A stretch of DNA of 39,957 nucleotides from Campylobacterota bacterium (lineage in GTDB: Bacteria; Campylobacterota; Campylobacteria; Campylobacterales; Sulfurimonadaceae), in NCBI GenBank assembly GCA_013607665.1, contig VCAX01000005.1, positions 1 to 39,957 of the forward strand, in the 5' to 3' direction. Under the pieces are notes generated by a model, which was not told the origin of the DNA, made no database searches, and saw only the letters and a list, made by a program, of their open reading frames with translations. The stretch's first letter is position 1; each line of letters starts with the position of its first letter. The translations under genes and the position numbers were made by a program. Shown piece after piece: positions 27,324-35,600 of the stretch.

Positions 27324-27979
27324 TAGATTAGGTGCCCATGTTCAATATTGACAATCCTGTCCACAAAATCGAGTTCAAAGAAGAGTGGATCATGTGTTGC
27401 AACGATGATGGTTCTCTTTTTAGATTTTAACTCACGCAGTATCTCTATAAACTCACGCGAGAGCTTTTCATCAAGATTTGCAGTCGGCTCATCTGCTAAA
27501 ATAATCTTTGGATCATTCACATTTGCTCTGGCTATGGCAACCCTCTGCTGCTCACCTCCAGAAAGATTTTTTACAATATGTTTTGCCTTGTGTTCTATGG
27601 AAAACAGCGCAAGTGCCCTGCTTAATTTCTCCTGCATCACTTCGCGTGGCAGATTGAGCGGAAAAAGTGGCAGCAGTACATTCTCCTCGGCAGTAAGTGG
27701 TGCAATGAGATTGTACTTTTGAAATACTATGCCAATGTTATCTCTTCGATATGTTGCAGCAAAATGATCAGGGAGTTTTGATATCTTCTTGCCATCAACA
27801 ATAACCTCCCCCTCTGTCGGCTTTGAGAGCCCTGCAATCAAAGAGAGAATTGTACTCTTGCCGCTGCCGCTGACTCCCTTTAAGATGATAAGTTCACCCT
27901 CATTAAAAGAGAGATTTATGTCTACTAATGCTTTGACATTGCCATCATAACTCTTTGTAACATTCTCTAAGTGTATCAT
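27323..27979 (-). CDS. LolD/MacB-type ABC transporter ATPase
   Basis: A 218-residue single-domain ATPase with Walker A GVSGSGKST, Q-loop VFQKYNL, signature LSGGEQQRVAIARA, Walker B IILADEPTANLDE and the switch histidine in VATHDP. This is the LolD/MacB/FtsE class that partners FtsX-fold permeases, and the partner gene overlaps its start by four bases (ATGA). Such transporters usually work by mechanotransmission across the membrane rather than by a substrate channel. With a NosL-like protein next door, NosF-like function in metal-centre assembly is a possible reading. Confidence 0.9.
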   Translation of the reverse strand: MIHLENVTKSYDGNVKALVDINLSFNEGELIILKGVSGSGKSTILSLIAGLSKPTEGEVIVDGKKISKLPDHFAATYRRDNIGIVFQKYNLIAPLTAEENVLLPLFPLNLPREVMQEKLSRALALFSIEHKAKHIVKNLSGGEQQRVAIARANVNDPKIILADEPTANLDEKLSREFIEILRELKSKKRTIIVATHDPLFFELDFVDRIVNIEHGHLI

Positions 27980-29151
27980 CGCATTACCTCATCCGCATCA
28001 AGTGTGGCAACTCTCCACGCAGGTATGAGAGTCGCTGCTATGTAAATAGGCACAGAGAGTAAAAATATCAACAGCAGATAGGAGAGCTCTATATGCACAT
28101 CAACTCTAAAATTATGGATATTTAAAAGATTTTCATGCATAAAAATATCTCCTAAAAGCGGCGCTTTCAATATAAAGACATAAACAAACGCGATGCCCAC
28201 TCCAAGAAAAAAAGCCACAAAAGAGAGTATAGATGCTTCATAAAATTTCGCATGCAAGACATCTTCAACTCTCCAGCCAAGTGCTTTTAAGATGCCTATC
28301 TCACGCTTCTCTTCACTACTGAGTCCATTGGCTTTGTCATAGATAATGACAAAAAAAGTAAAAAGTGCAATAACGAAGAAAGAGAGAAAAACACCACTGT
28401 CATAATTAAAGAGCTTCTCATACTTTACACGCAGGTCATTTTTTGATATTACCTTTACATTTGGCAGCATCAAGCGAATTTTTTCGCTAATAAAATCGAG
28501 TTCATTTTTGTTTGCCACATCCAAAGCGATATCTGTTGCCTGATTTTGCCCATATCCAAAAATCTCTTTTGCACGCTCTTTTTGCATAACTATCAAGCTT
28601 TTTAACTCGGTTCGCTTTCCTGTGTTAAAACTCGCTTTTACATAAATCCTCTCTAAATTCCCATCAGGCTTTATAAAATTAAAATACTCCCTGTAGTAGG
28701 CTTTTTGCATAATATCTTGCACACTTTTACTCACAAGCATTGAAGAGCTGTTAAAATCATACTGCTCAAGGAGTTTTTGAATAAAAGGGTCATCCTGTTT
28801 TTCAAAAATATCTACCCCGACAATATGAAAGGTCTTGTTTTTCGCGCGAAAATAGTAACTCCCCTGCACTCTTGTTTTCCCTGAACTCACACCGTCAATC
28901 TCTAAAAGCTTATCTAATAGCGAACTCTCAATACTAGAAGGTTTTCCTGCCTGATAATTCTCTATGACAATATCGGGCTGATGTGCAATGCGACCAAAAA
29001 GCTCATACTGCAGGGATGTCACAAGAAAAAAAAGACTTGCAAGGAGTGCAACAAGAAGTGTAAAAACAGTCACAATAAAGAAGTTTTTACCCTTCTGTCT
29101 TAAAATATAATTATAGGCATACTCTAAAAGATAGAAGTTGATTTTACTCAT
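27976..29151 (-). CDS. FtsX-fold ABC transporter permease
   Basis: A 391-residue permease with one N-terminal membrane helix (about residues 20-45), a large periplasmic domain (about 45-255, MacB-core-like) and three C-terminal helices (about 256-285, 310-335 and 355-380). The motif KREIGILKALGWRVEDVL is the typical cytoplasmic coupling helix of FtsX/MacB/LolC proteins and TLIPAWRVATLDADEVMR is the usual end. It overlaps both neighbours (nosL-like gene by eight bases, ATPase by four). As only one permease gene is present, a homodimer is expected. The substrate is unknown. Confidence 0.88.
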   Translation of the reverse strand: MSKINFYLLEYAYNYILRQKGKNFFIVTVFTLLVALLASLFFLVTSLQYELFGRIAHQPDIVIENYQAGKPSSIESSLLDKLLEIDGVSSGKTRVQGSYYFRAKNKTFHIVGVDIFEKQDDPFIQKLLEQYDFNSSSMLVSKSVQDIMQKAYYREYFNFIKPDGNLERIYVKASFNTGKRTELKSLIVMQKERAKEIFGYGQNQATDIALDVANKNELDFISEKIRLMLPNVKVISKNDLRVKYEKLFNYDSGVFLSFFVIALFTFFVIIYDKANGLSSEEKREIGILKALGWRVEDVLHAKFYEASILSFVAFFLGVGIAFVYVFILKAPLLGDIFMHENLLNIHNFRVDVHIELSYLLLIFLLSVPIYIAATLIPAWRVATLDADEVMR

Positions 29152-29809
29152 CGAGTTTATCTACCACTTGTGGTGTTATAGCATCAAAAGGAAGCACTTT
29201 TTTACCATTGTGATCAAGCAAAAAGTTCTCTGCACGCTTTTTATCTTTAAAAGCGACAAGTTCATTTCCCATAGGTCCATAAACATCACTGCCAATGACA
29301 AAATAAGCATCTTGCAATGCTATGGTCTCTTGCGTGCAATAGCCTTGCACAAGCATATACTTTATCCCTTTGTTATGCTTAAAATAGTACTTCATCAGAT
29401 CTTTCACGCCATCAAAATAGAGTTTTTTACCATCATTATACTCTATCACACTCACCCATCTTGGATACTTATAAACAAACATGCCACAAACTAGACACTT
29501 CTCATCGTGAGTTACTACAATGTTAGGATATTTTGTTGTCTCTTTTTGTATGCGTTTAACATCCCAAAGATAAAGTGCCAAAGCTTCTTTGTAAGATGAT
29601 TTCAGCTGTGTGCACTCTTTTGTTTTGGAAATTCCTGCTAACAAAGCATCATAAGAGTCATATTGCGAGACATTGACGCTGGAGCATTTCATCGTAAATA
29701 TTTTCTTTCCCATAGGATAAATCTTCTTCTCTTTGACAGCGTGAGCATAGTTAGGATAAGCAAAAAGATTTGTGACAACTAAAAGAGAGCAAAAGAGTTT
29801 AAAAAGCAA
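29144..29809 (-). CDS. NosL-family periplasmic metal chaperone-like protein
   Basis: A 221-residue exported protein. It starts TTG at 29809 with AAGGATG seven bases upstream, followed by a Sec signal (LFKLFCSLLVVTNLFAYP). The central HDEKCLVCGMFVYKYPRW is the CxxCGM copper-site motif of NosL, and FDGVKDLMKYYF, ALQDAYFVIGSDVYGPMG and FDAITPQVVD match the rest of the family. NosL delivers Cu(I) for nitrous oxide reductase maturation; the long N-terminal extension here (about 100 residues with YPMGKKIFTMKC) is more than a plain NosL. Overlap with the FtsX permease gene links it to the ABC transporter. No nosZ is in the window, so the client is unknown. Confidence 0.8.
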   Translation of the reverse strand: MLFKLFCSLLVVTNLFAYPNYAHAVKEKKIYPMGKKIFTMKCSSVNVSQYDSYDALLAGISKTKECTQLKSSYKEALALYLWDVKRIQKETTKYPNIVVTHDEKCLVCGMFVYKYPRWVSVIEYNDGKKLYFDGVKDLMKYYFKHNKGIKYMLVQGYCTQETIALQDAYFVIGSDVYGPMGNELVAFKDKKRAENFLLDHNGKKVLPFDAITPQVVDKLDE

Positions 29810-29861
29810 CGTATCATCCTTTTTTAATAAAGATAATACTCAAGATAGTGTTAAAAAAATG

Positions 29862-30350
29862 TTAATCTATACGAAGCAGCATCAATCTTCTAATGAAAAG
29901 TACCAAGAGTGCCGCAGCTAAAAGTTTAAAATCTATCTCACTTGCGATGTGGATATTGGCAAAAGTATCGCTCTGTGTCGCTTCTTTACCCATAGACTGC
30001 ATAGAGAGAATCTTAGGAACATAGATAGCGGCAAACATTAAAGAAGAAAAAACAGCTGTGACTGCTGCACCAAAGACGAGTGCGTCACGCTGTCCGTTTT
30101 TATACATATAGGCTTCATAAAAAGCAATGTATACAGATAAGAAATAACTCCAGTAAGCAAACCTGCGAAATATCTCTCCCATAATCATGCCCATATTATA
30201 GTGATCTATAAGCATGCCTACTAAATATCTGTCACTATGAAAAACAACAGGAGCGACAATCATACCCAAAACGAGCACAGCACCAAAACTTGCTGCCACC
30301 ACTAGCAAATAACTAAAATCCAAATATATATTTCTTTTTAACACATTCAC
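29862..30350 (-). CDS. DUF4149-like four-helix membrane protein
   Basis: A 162-residue inner-membrane protein with four helices (about residues 10-38, 60-82, 90-112 and 135-155). APVVFHSDRYLVGMLIDHYNMGMIMGEIFRRFAYW resembles the DUF4149 (TMEM205-like) pattern of an APxxF followed by a G-x-x-x-R segment. Function of the family is not known. Its start overlaps the end of prmC by four bases, and a 52-base gap separates it from the nosL-like gene, so it may still be part of the same transcript. Confidence 0.6.
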   Translation of the reverse strand: MNVLKRNIYLDFSYLLVVAASFGAVLVLGMIVAPVVFHSDRYLVGMLIDHYNMGMIMGEIFRRFAYWSYFLSVYIAFYEAYMYKNGQRDALVFGAAVTAVFSSLMFAAIYVPKILSMQSMGKEATQSDTFANIHIASEIDFKLLAAALLVLFIRRLMLLRID

Positions 30351-31180
30351 ACCTTTAATGTAAAGCCTCTGTCAAATGCGGAGTAGTCTTTGTAAAACTC
30401 GAGGCTTGAAAAATCTTTACTTTTTAAATAATTCTGTATTTTATCCTTTTGGTCATAACCCATCTCACAGCTAAAAAATCTAATCTTGCGCTTTAAGGCA
30501 ACATCCAGAAGTTCTTTAATTATCTCATCGCCGACACTCCCGCCAAAAAGAGCGTTTTGCGGTTCATACGAGAGGTTTGACTCCAGCATTGCATCTGCTG
30601 CAATATAGGGAGGGTTTGAGACAAGATAGTCTATATTTTCACTCACGGGCTCCAGCAGTGAACCCTCACGCAGCTCAATTCGTTCTTCAAATCCAAATTT
30701 CTCGATGTTCTTTTGTGCAACGTCAAGTGCTTTTGAAGAGATGTCTACCGCTATAATTTTTGCATTTTTAAACTTCTTTGCAAGTATTATGGAGATAATA
30801 CCGCTGCCTACGCCAACTTCCACAAAAGTCAACTTGGCATCTTTGTCTGCCACATTTTTCTCTACTGCATCAATGAGCAACTCCGTCTCAGGACGAGGAA
30901 TCAAAGCACCTTCATCTATATAGAACTCTTCACTGTAAAAACTTACCCTATTGACTATATATTCAAAAGGCTCATTTTTACTTCTACGCATTATCCAGTC
31001 AAAAAACTGCTCCGGTACTGCAAGCTCAGATTTTTGGTTAGAAATAAGCCAGAGTTCATCTTTTTGAAAAAAAGCCATAAAAAGAAGTTGTGCCTCACGC
31101 GAAGCACGCTCTATATTTGCCTGTGTGAGCGTTTGCGTTATCTCACACAAGAGCTCACATACTAAATATTTGCGTCGCAT
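30347..31180 (-). CDS. prmC: release factor glutamine methyltransferase PrmC
   Basis: Methylates the GGQ glutamine of peptide-chain release factors using S-adenosylmethionine. The 277-residue protein has an N-terminal helical domain (EREAQ-like RASREAQLLFMAFF, FEYIVNRVSFYSEEFYIDEGALIPRPETELL) and the methyltransferase fold with EVGVGSGIISIILAKKF and the substrate motif YLVSNPPYIAA. It overlaps the M48 protease gene by 19 bases upstream and the DUF4149-like gene by four bases downstream. Confidence 0.95.
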   Translation of the reverse strand: MRRKYLVCELLCEITQTLTQANIERASREAQLLFMAFFQKDELWLISNQKSELAVPEQFFDWIMRRSKNEPFEYIVNRVSFYSEEFYIDEGALIPRPETELLIDAVEKNVADKDAKLTFVEVGVGSGIISIILAKKFKNAKIIAVDISSKALDVAQKNIEKFGFEERIELREGSLLEPVSENIDYLVSNPPYIAADAMLESNLSYEPQNALFGGSVGDEIIKELLDVALKRKIRFFSCEMGYDQKDKIQNYLKSKDFSSLEFYKDYSAFDRGFTLKV

Positions 31181-32421
31181 TTGCCTGCTAATCCACTCTC
31201 ATCGATATAGCCAATATCAACGCCTAACTCTTTAAGGCGTTCAATGACAGGTGGATGCGTGTAATGAAAGAAGATATACAGCGGATGTGAAAGTGGAAAA
31301 CTCTTGTTTTCATTAACAAGTTTTTGTAGTGCATTTGCGAGTTCAATCGCTCCTGCAGCACCACCTAATTCACTTCCTGTTTTATCTGCTGCATACTCAT
31401 TATGACGGCTCACTATTCCCATGATCGGCATCATAACAAAGCCAAGAACAGGCATAAAGAGCATCAAGAGTATCATAATGACATAGGGCTCTTTTGGAAG
31501 TCCAAGCTCCATATAGAGTGAATCGGGAAGGTTTCCAAAGAGCGCAAATATTGCAAAGAGCATTGCTCCCACGAGTGCAATATTTTTATAGATATCTCCA
31601 TGTGCAAAGTGCCCAAGTTCATGTCCAAGTACAGCCAAAAGCTCTTTTGTAGTGAGTTTTTCTAAGAGTGTGTCAAAAAGCACAACCCGTTTTGTCTTTC
31701 CAAAACCGCCAAAATAGGCATTGAGTCGTGCATCACGCTTGCTCGCATCGCTGATAAAGACACCTGAAGAGACAAACCCCGTTGCATCCATAAGGCGCTT
31801 TATCTCGCTGTCAAGCTCTGCATCTTCAAGTGGTTTGAGTTTATCAAAAAACATTGCACGAAATGTTGGATAGAGCATATTTATACCAATAACTATAGCA
31901 AAAATAAAGAGAAAACTCCAAAGCCACCAGAGTGTCAGGTTTGTCATGATCGCATAGATTCCCCAAACAACAAAAGAACCAAGCACAATCATCATCACAA
32001 ATGAGATAAGCGTATCTTTTACCCACTGCCCTAATGAAGATTTATTAAATCCATACTTTGTATCTAAAACAAACTTCTCATAATAAGAAAACGGCAGTGA
32101 GATAATATAATTTATTACCACAAATCCCATAACGATGGCTATATTTTTCATCGCTTCATCTTCAAATAGATAAAATTGATGCTCAAGTGCTTTGATCCCA
32201 ACACCTATCCACGCAATAAAGAGAATATAATCAACAAATGTATTGACAATTGTAAGCTTCTCTTTGTCTGCCGCATAATTACCGGCTTTTAAAAAATCGG
32301 CTGCACCTAATAAAACCGGCGTCTTTCTTTTGAGTATATTTACATAACCAATCTGCATAACACTGACATAGATCGACACTGCTACATAGAGTGTGTAAAT
32401 ACCTATAATTGTCATTAACAT
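31162..32421 (-). CDS. M48 family (Ste24-like) membrane zinc metalloprotease
   Basis: A 419-residue multi-pass inner-membrane protease. Zinc-site motifs are AVLGHELGHFAHGD (HExxH) and, downstream, SRHNEYAADKTG with the third ligand glutamate. The long N-terminal membrane part (helices around residues 1-20, 60-80, 95-115, 140-160 and 170-190) makes it closer to Ste24/CAAX prenyl protease 1 than to the shorter HtpX. In bacteria these act in membrane protein quality control. It is followed by prmC with a 19-base overlap. Upstream, 12 bases away, is a small membrane protein gene. AAGG precedes the ATG. Confidence 0.9.
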   Translation of the reverse strand: MLMTIIGIYTLYVAVSIYVSVMQIGYVNILKRKTPVLLGAADFLKAGNYAADKEKLTIVNTFVDYILFIAWIGVGIKALEHQFYLFEDEAMKNIAIVMGFVVINYIISLPFSYYEKFVLDTKYGFNKSSLGQWVKDTLISFVMMIVLGSFVVWGIYAIMTNLTLWWLWSFLFIFAIVIGINMLYPTFRAMFFDKLKPLEDAELDSEIKRLMDATGFVSSGVFISDASKRDARLNAYFGGFGKTKRVVLFDTLLEKLTTKELLAVLGHELGHFAHGDIYKNIALVGAMLFAIFALFGNLPDSLYMELGLPKEPYVIMILLMLFMPVLGFVMMPIMGIVSRHNEYAADKTGSELGGAAGAIELANALQKLVNENKSFPLSHPLYIFFHYTHPPVIERLKELGVDIGYIDESGLAGKCDANI

Positions 32422-32433
32422 TTATTTACCTTT

Positions 32434-32643
32434 TTATTTTACTGGCATAGTGTGTACACCAAAGGGTACAGTTTCAAATTTTTCTTTTACAGGAATCATC
32501 TCATCTTCTGCATTATAGACTTTTGCTGCTATCGTGTAACCTGCACCAATTAAAAGCCCTACAATAATGACCGCCCAAACTACTCTCTTTTTTTCACCTT
32601 GAAGTGTATTATAATCACTAATACTTTCTAATGTTGGTTCCAT
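32434..32643 (-). CDS. small single-helix membrane protein
   Basis: A 69-residue protein with one hydrophobic helix at about residues 20-42 (VVWAVIIVGLLIGAGYTIAA), a charged N-terminus expected in the cytoplasm and a polar C-terminus with a proline-rich end (VPFGVHTMPVK). It has a good ribosome binding site (AAAGGA) and its own upstream gap, and lies 12 bases before the M48 protease gene, which suggests a partner or regulator of that protease. No family is recognised. Confidence 0.6.
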   Translation of the reverse strand: MEPTLESISDYNTLQGEKKRVVWAVIIVGLLIGAGYTIAAKVYNAEDEMIPVKEKFETVPFGVHTMPVK

Positions 32644-32719
32644 ACTAATCCTTTAAGTTATATATTTCTAAAATAGTAACACAGATGTTTGTAAAAGAAC
32701 GAAACACTTCAAAAGTAAT

Positions 32720-32760
32720 TTGACGATTTAAGTCTATTTTTTATTTTATTTTATCGTCAA
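32720..32760. repeat. 8-bp inverted repeat TTGACGAT / ATCGTCAA
   Basis: Perfect inverted arms at 32720-32727 and 32753-32760, with a very AT-rich 25-base spacer. The repeat is in the 120-base gap after the Dabb gene stop. The spacer is too long for a good terminator, so a protein-binding site or a chance repeat are both possible. Confidence 0.3.
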
Positions 32761-32763
32761 CTC

Positions 32764-33069
32764 TTATTCAACAGGATAATCTAACATATAATCAACAACT
32801 TTAGACTCAAGTGTGACCTCTTTAATAAGCTCCACAACCTTTAGATGTTCTTCATGTACGGCATATGTTTTTAGATCTTCTTGTGTTTCAAATGTAGAAT
32901 ACAAGGAGAGATCCATAGCCCGTTCAGATTCATTGAAATTGATCCCAACTTCCATTGACTTAAGACCATCGATCTTGCCTTCAAGTTTTTCAAGTCTCTC
33001 TTGTACTTTTGCCATATTTAAAACTTTATTCTCTTCTTTAAACTTGAACATTACAATATGAACTACCAT
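32764..33069 (-). CDS. Dabb (stress-responsive alpha/beta barrel) domain protein
   Basis: A 101-residue soluble protein matching the Dabb domain: VVHIVMFKFKEENK at the start, KLEGKIDGLKSMEVGINFNESERAMDLSLYSTFETQEDLKTYAVHEEHLKVVELIKEV in the core. Family members are dimeric ferredoxin-like barrels of mostly unknown function, often stress-induced. It stands alone, divergent from the small membrane protein at 33136, with AAGGATAG as ribosome binding site and a TATAAT on the minus strand at about 33117-33112. Confidence 0.85.
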   Translation of the reverse strand: MVVHIVMFKFKEENKVLNMAKVQERLEKLEGKIDGLKSMEVGINFNESERAMDLSLYSTFETQEDLKTYAVHEEHLKVVELIKEVTLESKVVDYMLDYPVE

Positions 33070-33135
33070 TTTCTATCCTTAAAAAAATTTCAAAATTTTA
33101 CCCTATTTTCTATTATACTTGGGTAATATACAACT

Positions 33136-33348
33136 ATGAAAGAATTATATGGCTCCGGTGTTTTATTTTTTTACTTTTTTAAATGGCCTTATGTGTTGGG
33201 TTTTCCATTTTTATACTACAATGGACTGCAACACAACTATATCCTCAATGCTTTGTGGTTTTACTGTATTTTTCTAATTTTTAAAGATTTTTATACATTT
33301 TACAAAAAAACAAAAGCAAAAAAAGAAGAGGATCAAAAGAGTTCTTAA
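33136..33348 (+). CDS. small membrane protein of unknown function
   Basis: A 70-residue protein rich in aromatic residues, with two hydrophobic stretches (about residues 8-27 and 35-54) and a lysine-rich C-terminal tail (KKTKAKKEEDQKSS), which would lie in the cytoplasm. I do not recognise a family. TAATAT at 33124-33129 is six bases from the ATG and there is no ribosome binding site, so it may be leaderless. The stop shares TTAA with the convergent DASS transporter. Confidence 0.55.
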   Translation: MKELYGSGVLFFYFFKWPYVLGFPFLYYNGLQHNYILNALWFYCIFLIFKDFYTFYKKTKAKKEEDQKSS

Positions 33349-33358
33349 GAGAGAACTC
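33339..33358 (-). terminator. intrinsic terminator of the DASS transporter gene
   Basis: GAGTTCT and AGAACTC form a seven-base-pair stem with a six-base loop; the stops of both convergent genes lie in it. On the minus strand the stem is followed by TTTT, which fits termination of the transporter gene. On the plus strand no T-run follows. Confidence 0.5.
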
Positions 33359-34703
33359 CCTTCCAGAAAAACTCTGCAATCATCACTATAAAAAAGATGC
33401 CTAAAAGATTCAGCACAATTCCATAGCGAATCATATTTCGCACATTAACCACACCACTACTCATAGCTATGGCATTAGGCGGCGTGGCAATTGGCAGCAT
33501 AAAGGCATAAGAGGCACAGATAGTCGCTACCATCATAAAGAGTGTTGTATTGATGCCTGATTGCTCGGCTACAGAGTAAATAACCGGCAGCATTATGGAG
33601 ATAAGCGCTGTATTTGAAGTAATCTCTGTCGTAAATGTTATAAGCATCGCAACACTCAGCAGCAACACAATCGGTGTCAATGTCGTCATATGCAGCAGAT
33701 ATGATGCCAGCTCATCGGCAAGACCTGTTTGTGAAAATGCTTTGGCAATGGAAAAACCTGCACCAAATAAAAACATAATCGCATAAGGCACCTTTTTCCC
33801 ATCATCACTCCACTCAAGTATTTGAAACGGTGCAATAAAAAGCAAAAGTCCAAATCCAAGCAAAATGCCACTCTCACTTAAACCAAGCCCACCCCAAAAC
33901 GGTCGCATCGGCGCATTGACAAGCAGCAGCACTATTAAAGATCCAAGTAAAAAAAGAACTTTTTTCTGCGTGATATCAAGCTTCTCATTTTTATATTCTC
34001 TTTGAATGACAATATCACTTACACCGATACTAAGTAACAGTGAAACACTCACTAGCATCAAAAAAACAAGCGGTGCAACCATCCACATCCATTGAAAGAA
34101 TGGAATCATCTCCATTGAATGTTCTTGCATAATACCCGACAGTATAAGATTTGGTGGTGTACCAATAGGTGTTAAAATCCCTCCAACACTTGCACCATAG
34201 GCAATTGCCAAAGCAAAACGCATTTTTAACTTCGCATTTTCTGTAATGAAGATAGCTATAGTAATGAGCAGCAGTGTCGTTGTTGTATTTGAGAGAATAG
34301 AACTTAAAAATGCTGATGTCAAAGCAAGAGAAAATATCATGCCTCGCGGCGTTGTTGGAAAGAATCCTAAAATCTTCTCAGCTATAAAGATATGCAGCTT
34401 AGTCTTCTCTACTGCAATGGCCAGTAAAAAGCCACCTAAAAAGAGGTAGATGATAGGATGTGCATAATTAACAGTCGTTACTTTCGTGGAAAGTATCCCT
34501 AAAGCAGGAAATAAAATAATAGGCATAAGAGAGATAATTCCCAAATGCAGCGCTTCATTCGTCCATAATACTACCAAAAAGGCGATAGCACCAAGCAGCC
34601 TGCTCTGTATTTCATTAAAAAACTGCAATCCCAATACATAGATAATAGAGCCAATAAAGATAGCTATAGCAATTTTCATCATCTGCTCTTTATACTGCAT
34701 CAT
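33345..34703 (-). CDS. DASS (SLC13) family sodium/anion symporter
   Basis: A 452-residue polytopic permease with the two SNT sodium motifs of the divalent anion:Na+ symporters, LSSILSNTTTTLLL (about residue 137) and TEITSNTALISIML (about residue 360), each followed by a TPPN element (LTPIGTPPNLILSG and LPIATPPNAIAMSSG). This is the VcINDY/NaDC-like branch, carrying C4-dicarboxylates, citrate or sulfate. Both repeats are intact, unlike the CitT-type protein at 4405. The ATG at 34703 is one of several possible starts (also ATG two or eight codons later). It is preceded closely by gpsA (10 bases) and may be its last operon member. Confidence 0.88.
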   Translation of the reverse strand: MMQYKEQMMKIAIAIFIGSIIYVLGLQFFNEIQSRLLGAIAFLVVLWTNEALHLGIISLMPIILFPALGILSTKVTTVNYAHPIIYLFLGGFLLAIAVEKTKLHIFIAEKILGFFPTTPRGMIFSLALTSAFLSSILSNTTTTLLLITIAIFITENAKLKMRFALAIAYGASVGGILTPIGTPPNLILSGIMQEHSMEMIPFFQWMWMVAPLVFLMLVSVSLLLSIGVSDIVIQREYKNEKLDITQKKVLFLLGSLIVLLLVNAPMRPFWGGLGLSESGILLGFGLLLFIAPFQILEWSDDGKKVPYAIMFLFGAGFSIAKAFSQTGLADELASYLLHMTTLTPIVLLLSVAMLITFTTEITSNTALISIMLPVIYSVAEQSGINTTLFMMVATICASYAFMLPIATPPNAIAMSSGVVNVRNMIRYGIVLNLLGIFFIVMIAEFFWKGVLS

Positions 34704-34712
34704 ACTTTTTCC

Positions 34713-35600
34713 TTAGTGTGTCAAAAGGTCACGCAGGGATTCCTGTGGACTTTTTTCTTCAAGCACTGCATAGACTTCCTCGGCAATAGGAAGATAGAGC
34801 TCATTTTTTTTGGCAATATCACGCAAGGCATACGCCGTACCGATACCCTCTGCGACTTCGCCAAGCTCACTGAGTATCTCTTGCTGCGTGAGCCCTTTTG
34901 CCAAGCCTAATCCTACACGAAAGTTTCTACTCATAGTCGAAGATGCCGTTAAAAAAAGATCTCCTGCACCACTGAGTCCCAGGAAGGTATCTTTTTTTGC
35001 TCCATATGCTGCACCAAAACGCTCCATCTCCACAAGCCCGCGCGAGATAAGTGCTGCGGCTGCATTATTGCCAAGCTCCAGTCCAGAACATATGCCTGCA
35101 GCAATTGCTATGACATTTTTATACGCTCCTGCCACCTCTGCACCCATTACATCTGTCGATGTATAGGTTTTTATAAAGTCAGGAAAGAGTGCTGCAAATT
35201 CACAAGCCAGCTGCTCGTTCACAGCATTGATTACAAGTGCCGTTGGCAAAGAGTGCATCACTTCTGTCGCGAAAGAAGGGCCTGAGAGAAAAGCTATGTT
35301 TTCATCTGGAACATAAGCACTATATATCTCATTTAAGAATCTGCCGCTTTTTGCCTCAATACCTTTAGATGCCACAAGAATTTTTTGGTTTTTAAAAACA
35401 AAATTCTCCTCAAGCCATAAAGCAACCTGTTGTGCAGGTACTGTTATAACAAGGTACTCACACGCAAGAATCTCTTCCAAAGAGACAAAGTTCTCTATTT
35501 TTCTTGGTGTTCTTGAGCTTATGAGTACATCACGATTTTGACTCAATGCAAAATGCAGAGCACTCCCCCACTTACCAGCTCCAATGACTCCAATTGACAT
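34713..35600 (-). CDS. gpsA: glycerol-3-phosphate dehydrogenase [NAD(P)+]
   Basis: Makes sn-glycerol 3-phosphate from dihydroxyacetone phosphate for phospholipid synthesis. The 295-residue protein has the dinucleotide loop GVIGAGKWGSALHFAL, VASKGIE, FLSGPSFATEVM, the catalytic-lysine region AGAYKNVIAIAAGICSGLELGNNAAAALISRG and LSGAGDLFLT. It overlaps the upstream RCK gene by 29 bases, so translation is coupled. In C. jejuni gpsA lies next to gatB; here the two channel genes are between them. Confidence 0.95.
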   Translation of the reverse strand: MSIGVIGAGKWGSALHFALSQNRDVLISSRTPRKIENFVSLEEILACEYLVITVPAQQVALWLEENFVFKNQKILVASKGIEAKSGRFLNEIYSAYVPDENIAFLSGPSFATEVMHSLPTALVINAVNEQLACEFAALFPDFIKTYTSTDVMGAEVAGAYKNVIAIAAGICSGLELGNNAAAALISRGLVEMERFGAAYGAKKDTFLGLSGAGDLFLTASSTMSRNFRVGLGLAKGLTQQEILSELGEVAEGIGTAYALRDIAKKNELYLPIAEEVYAVLEEKSPQESLRDLLTH

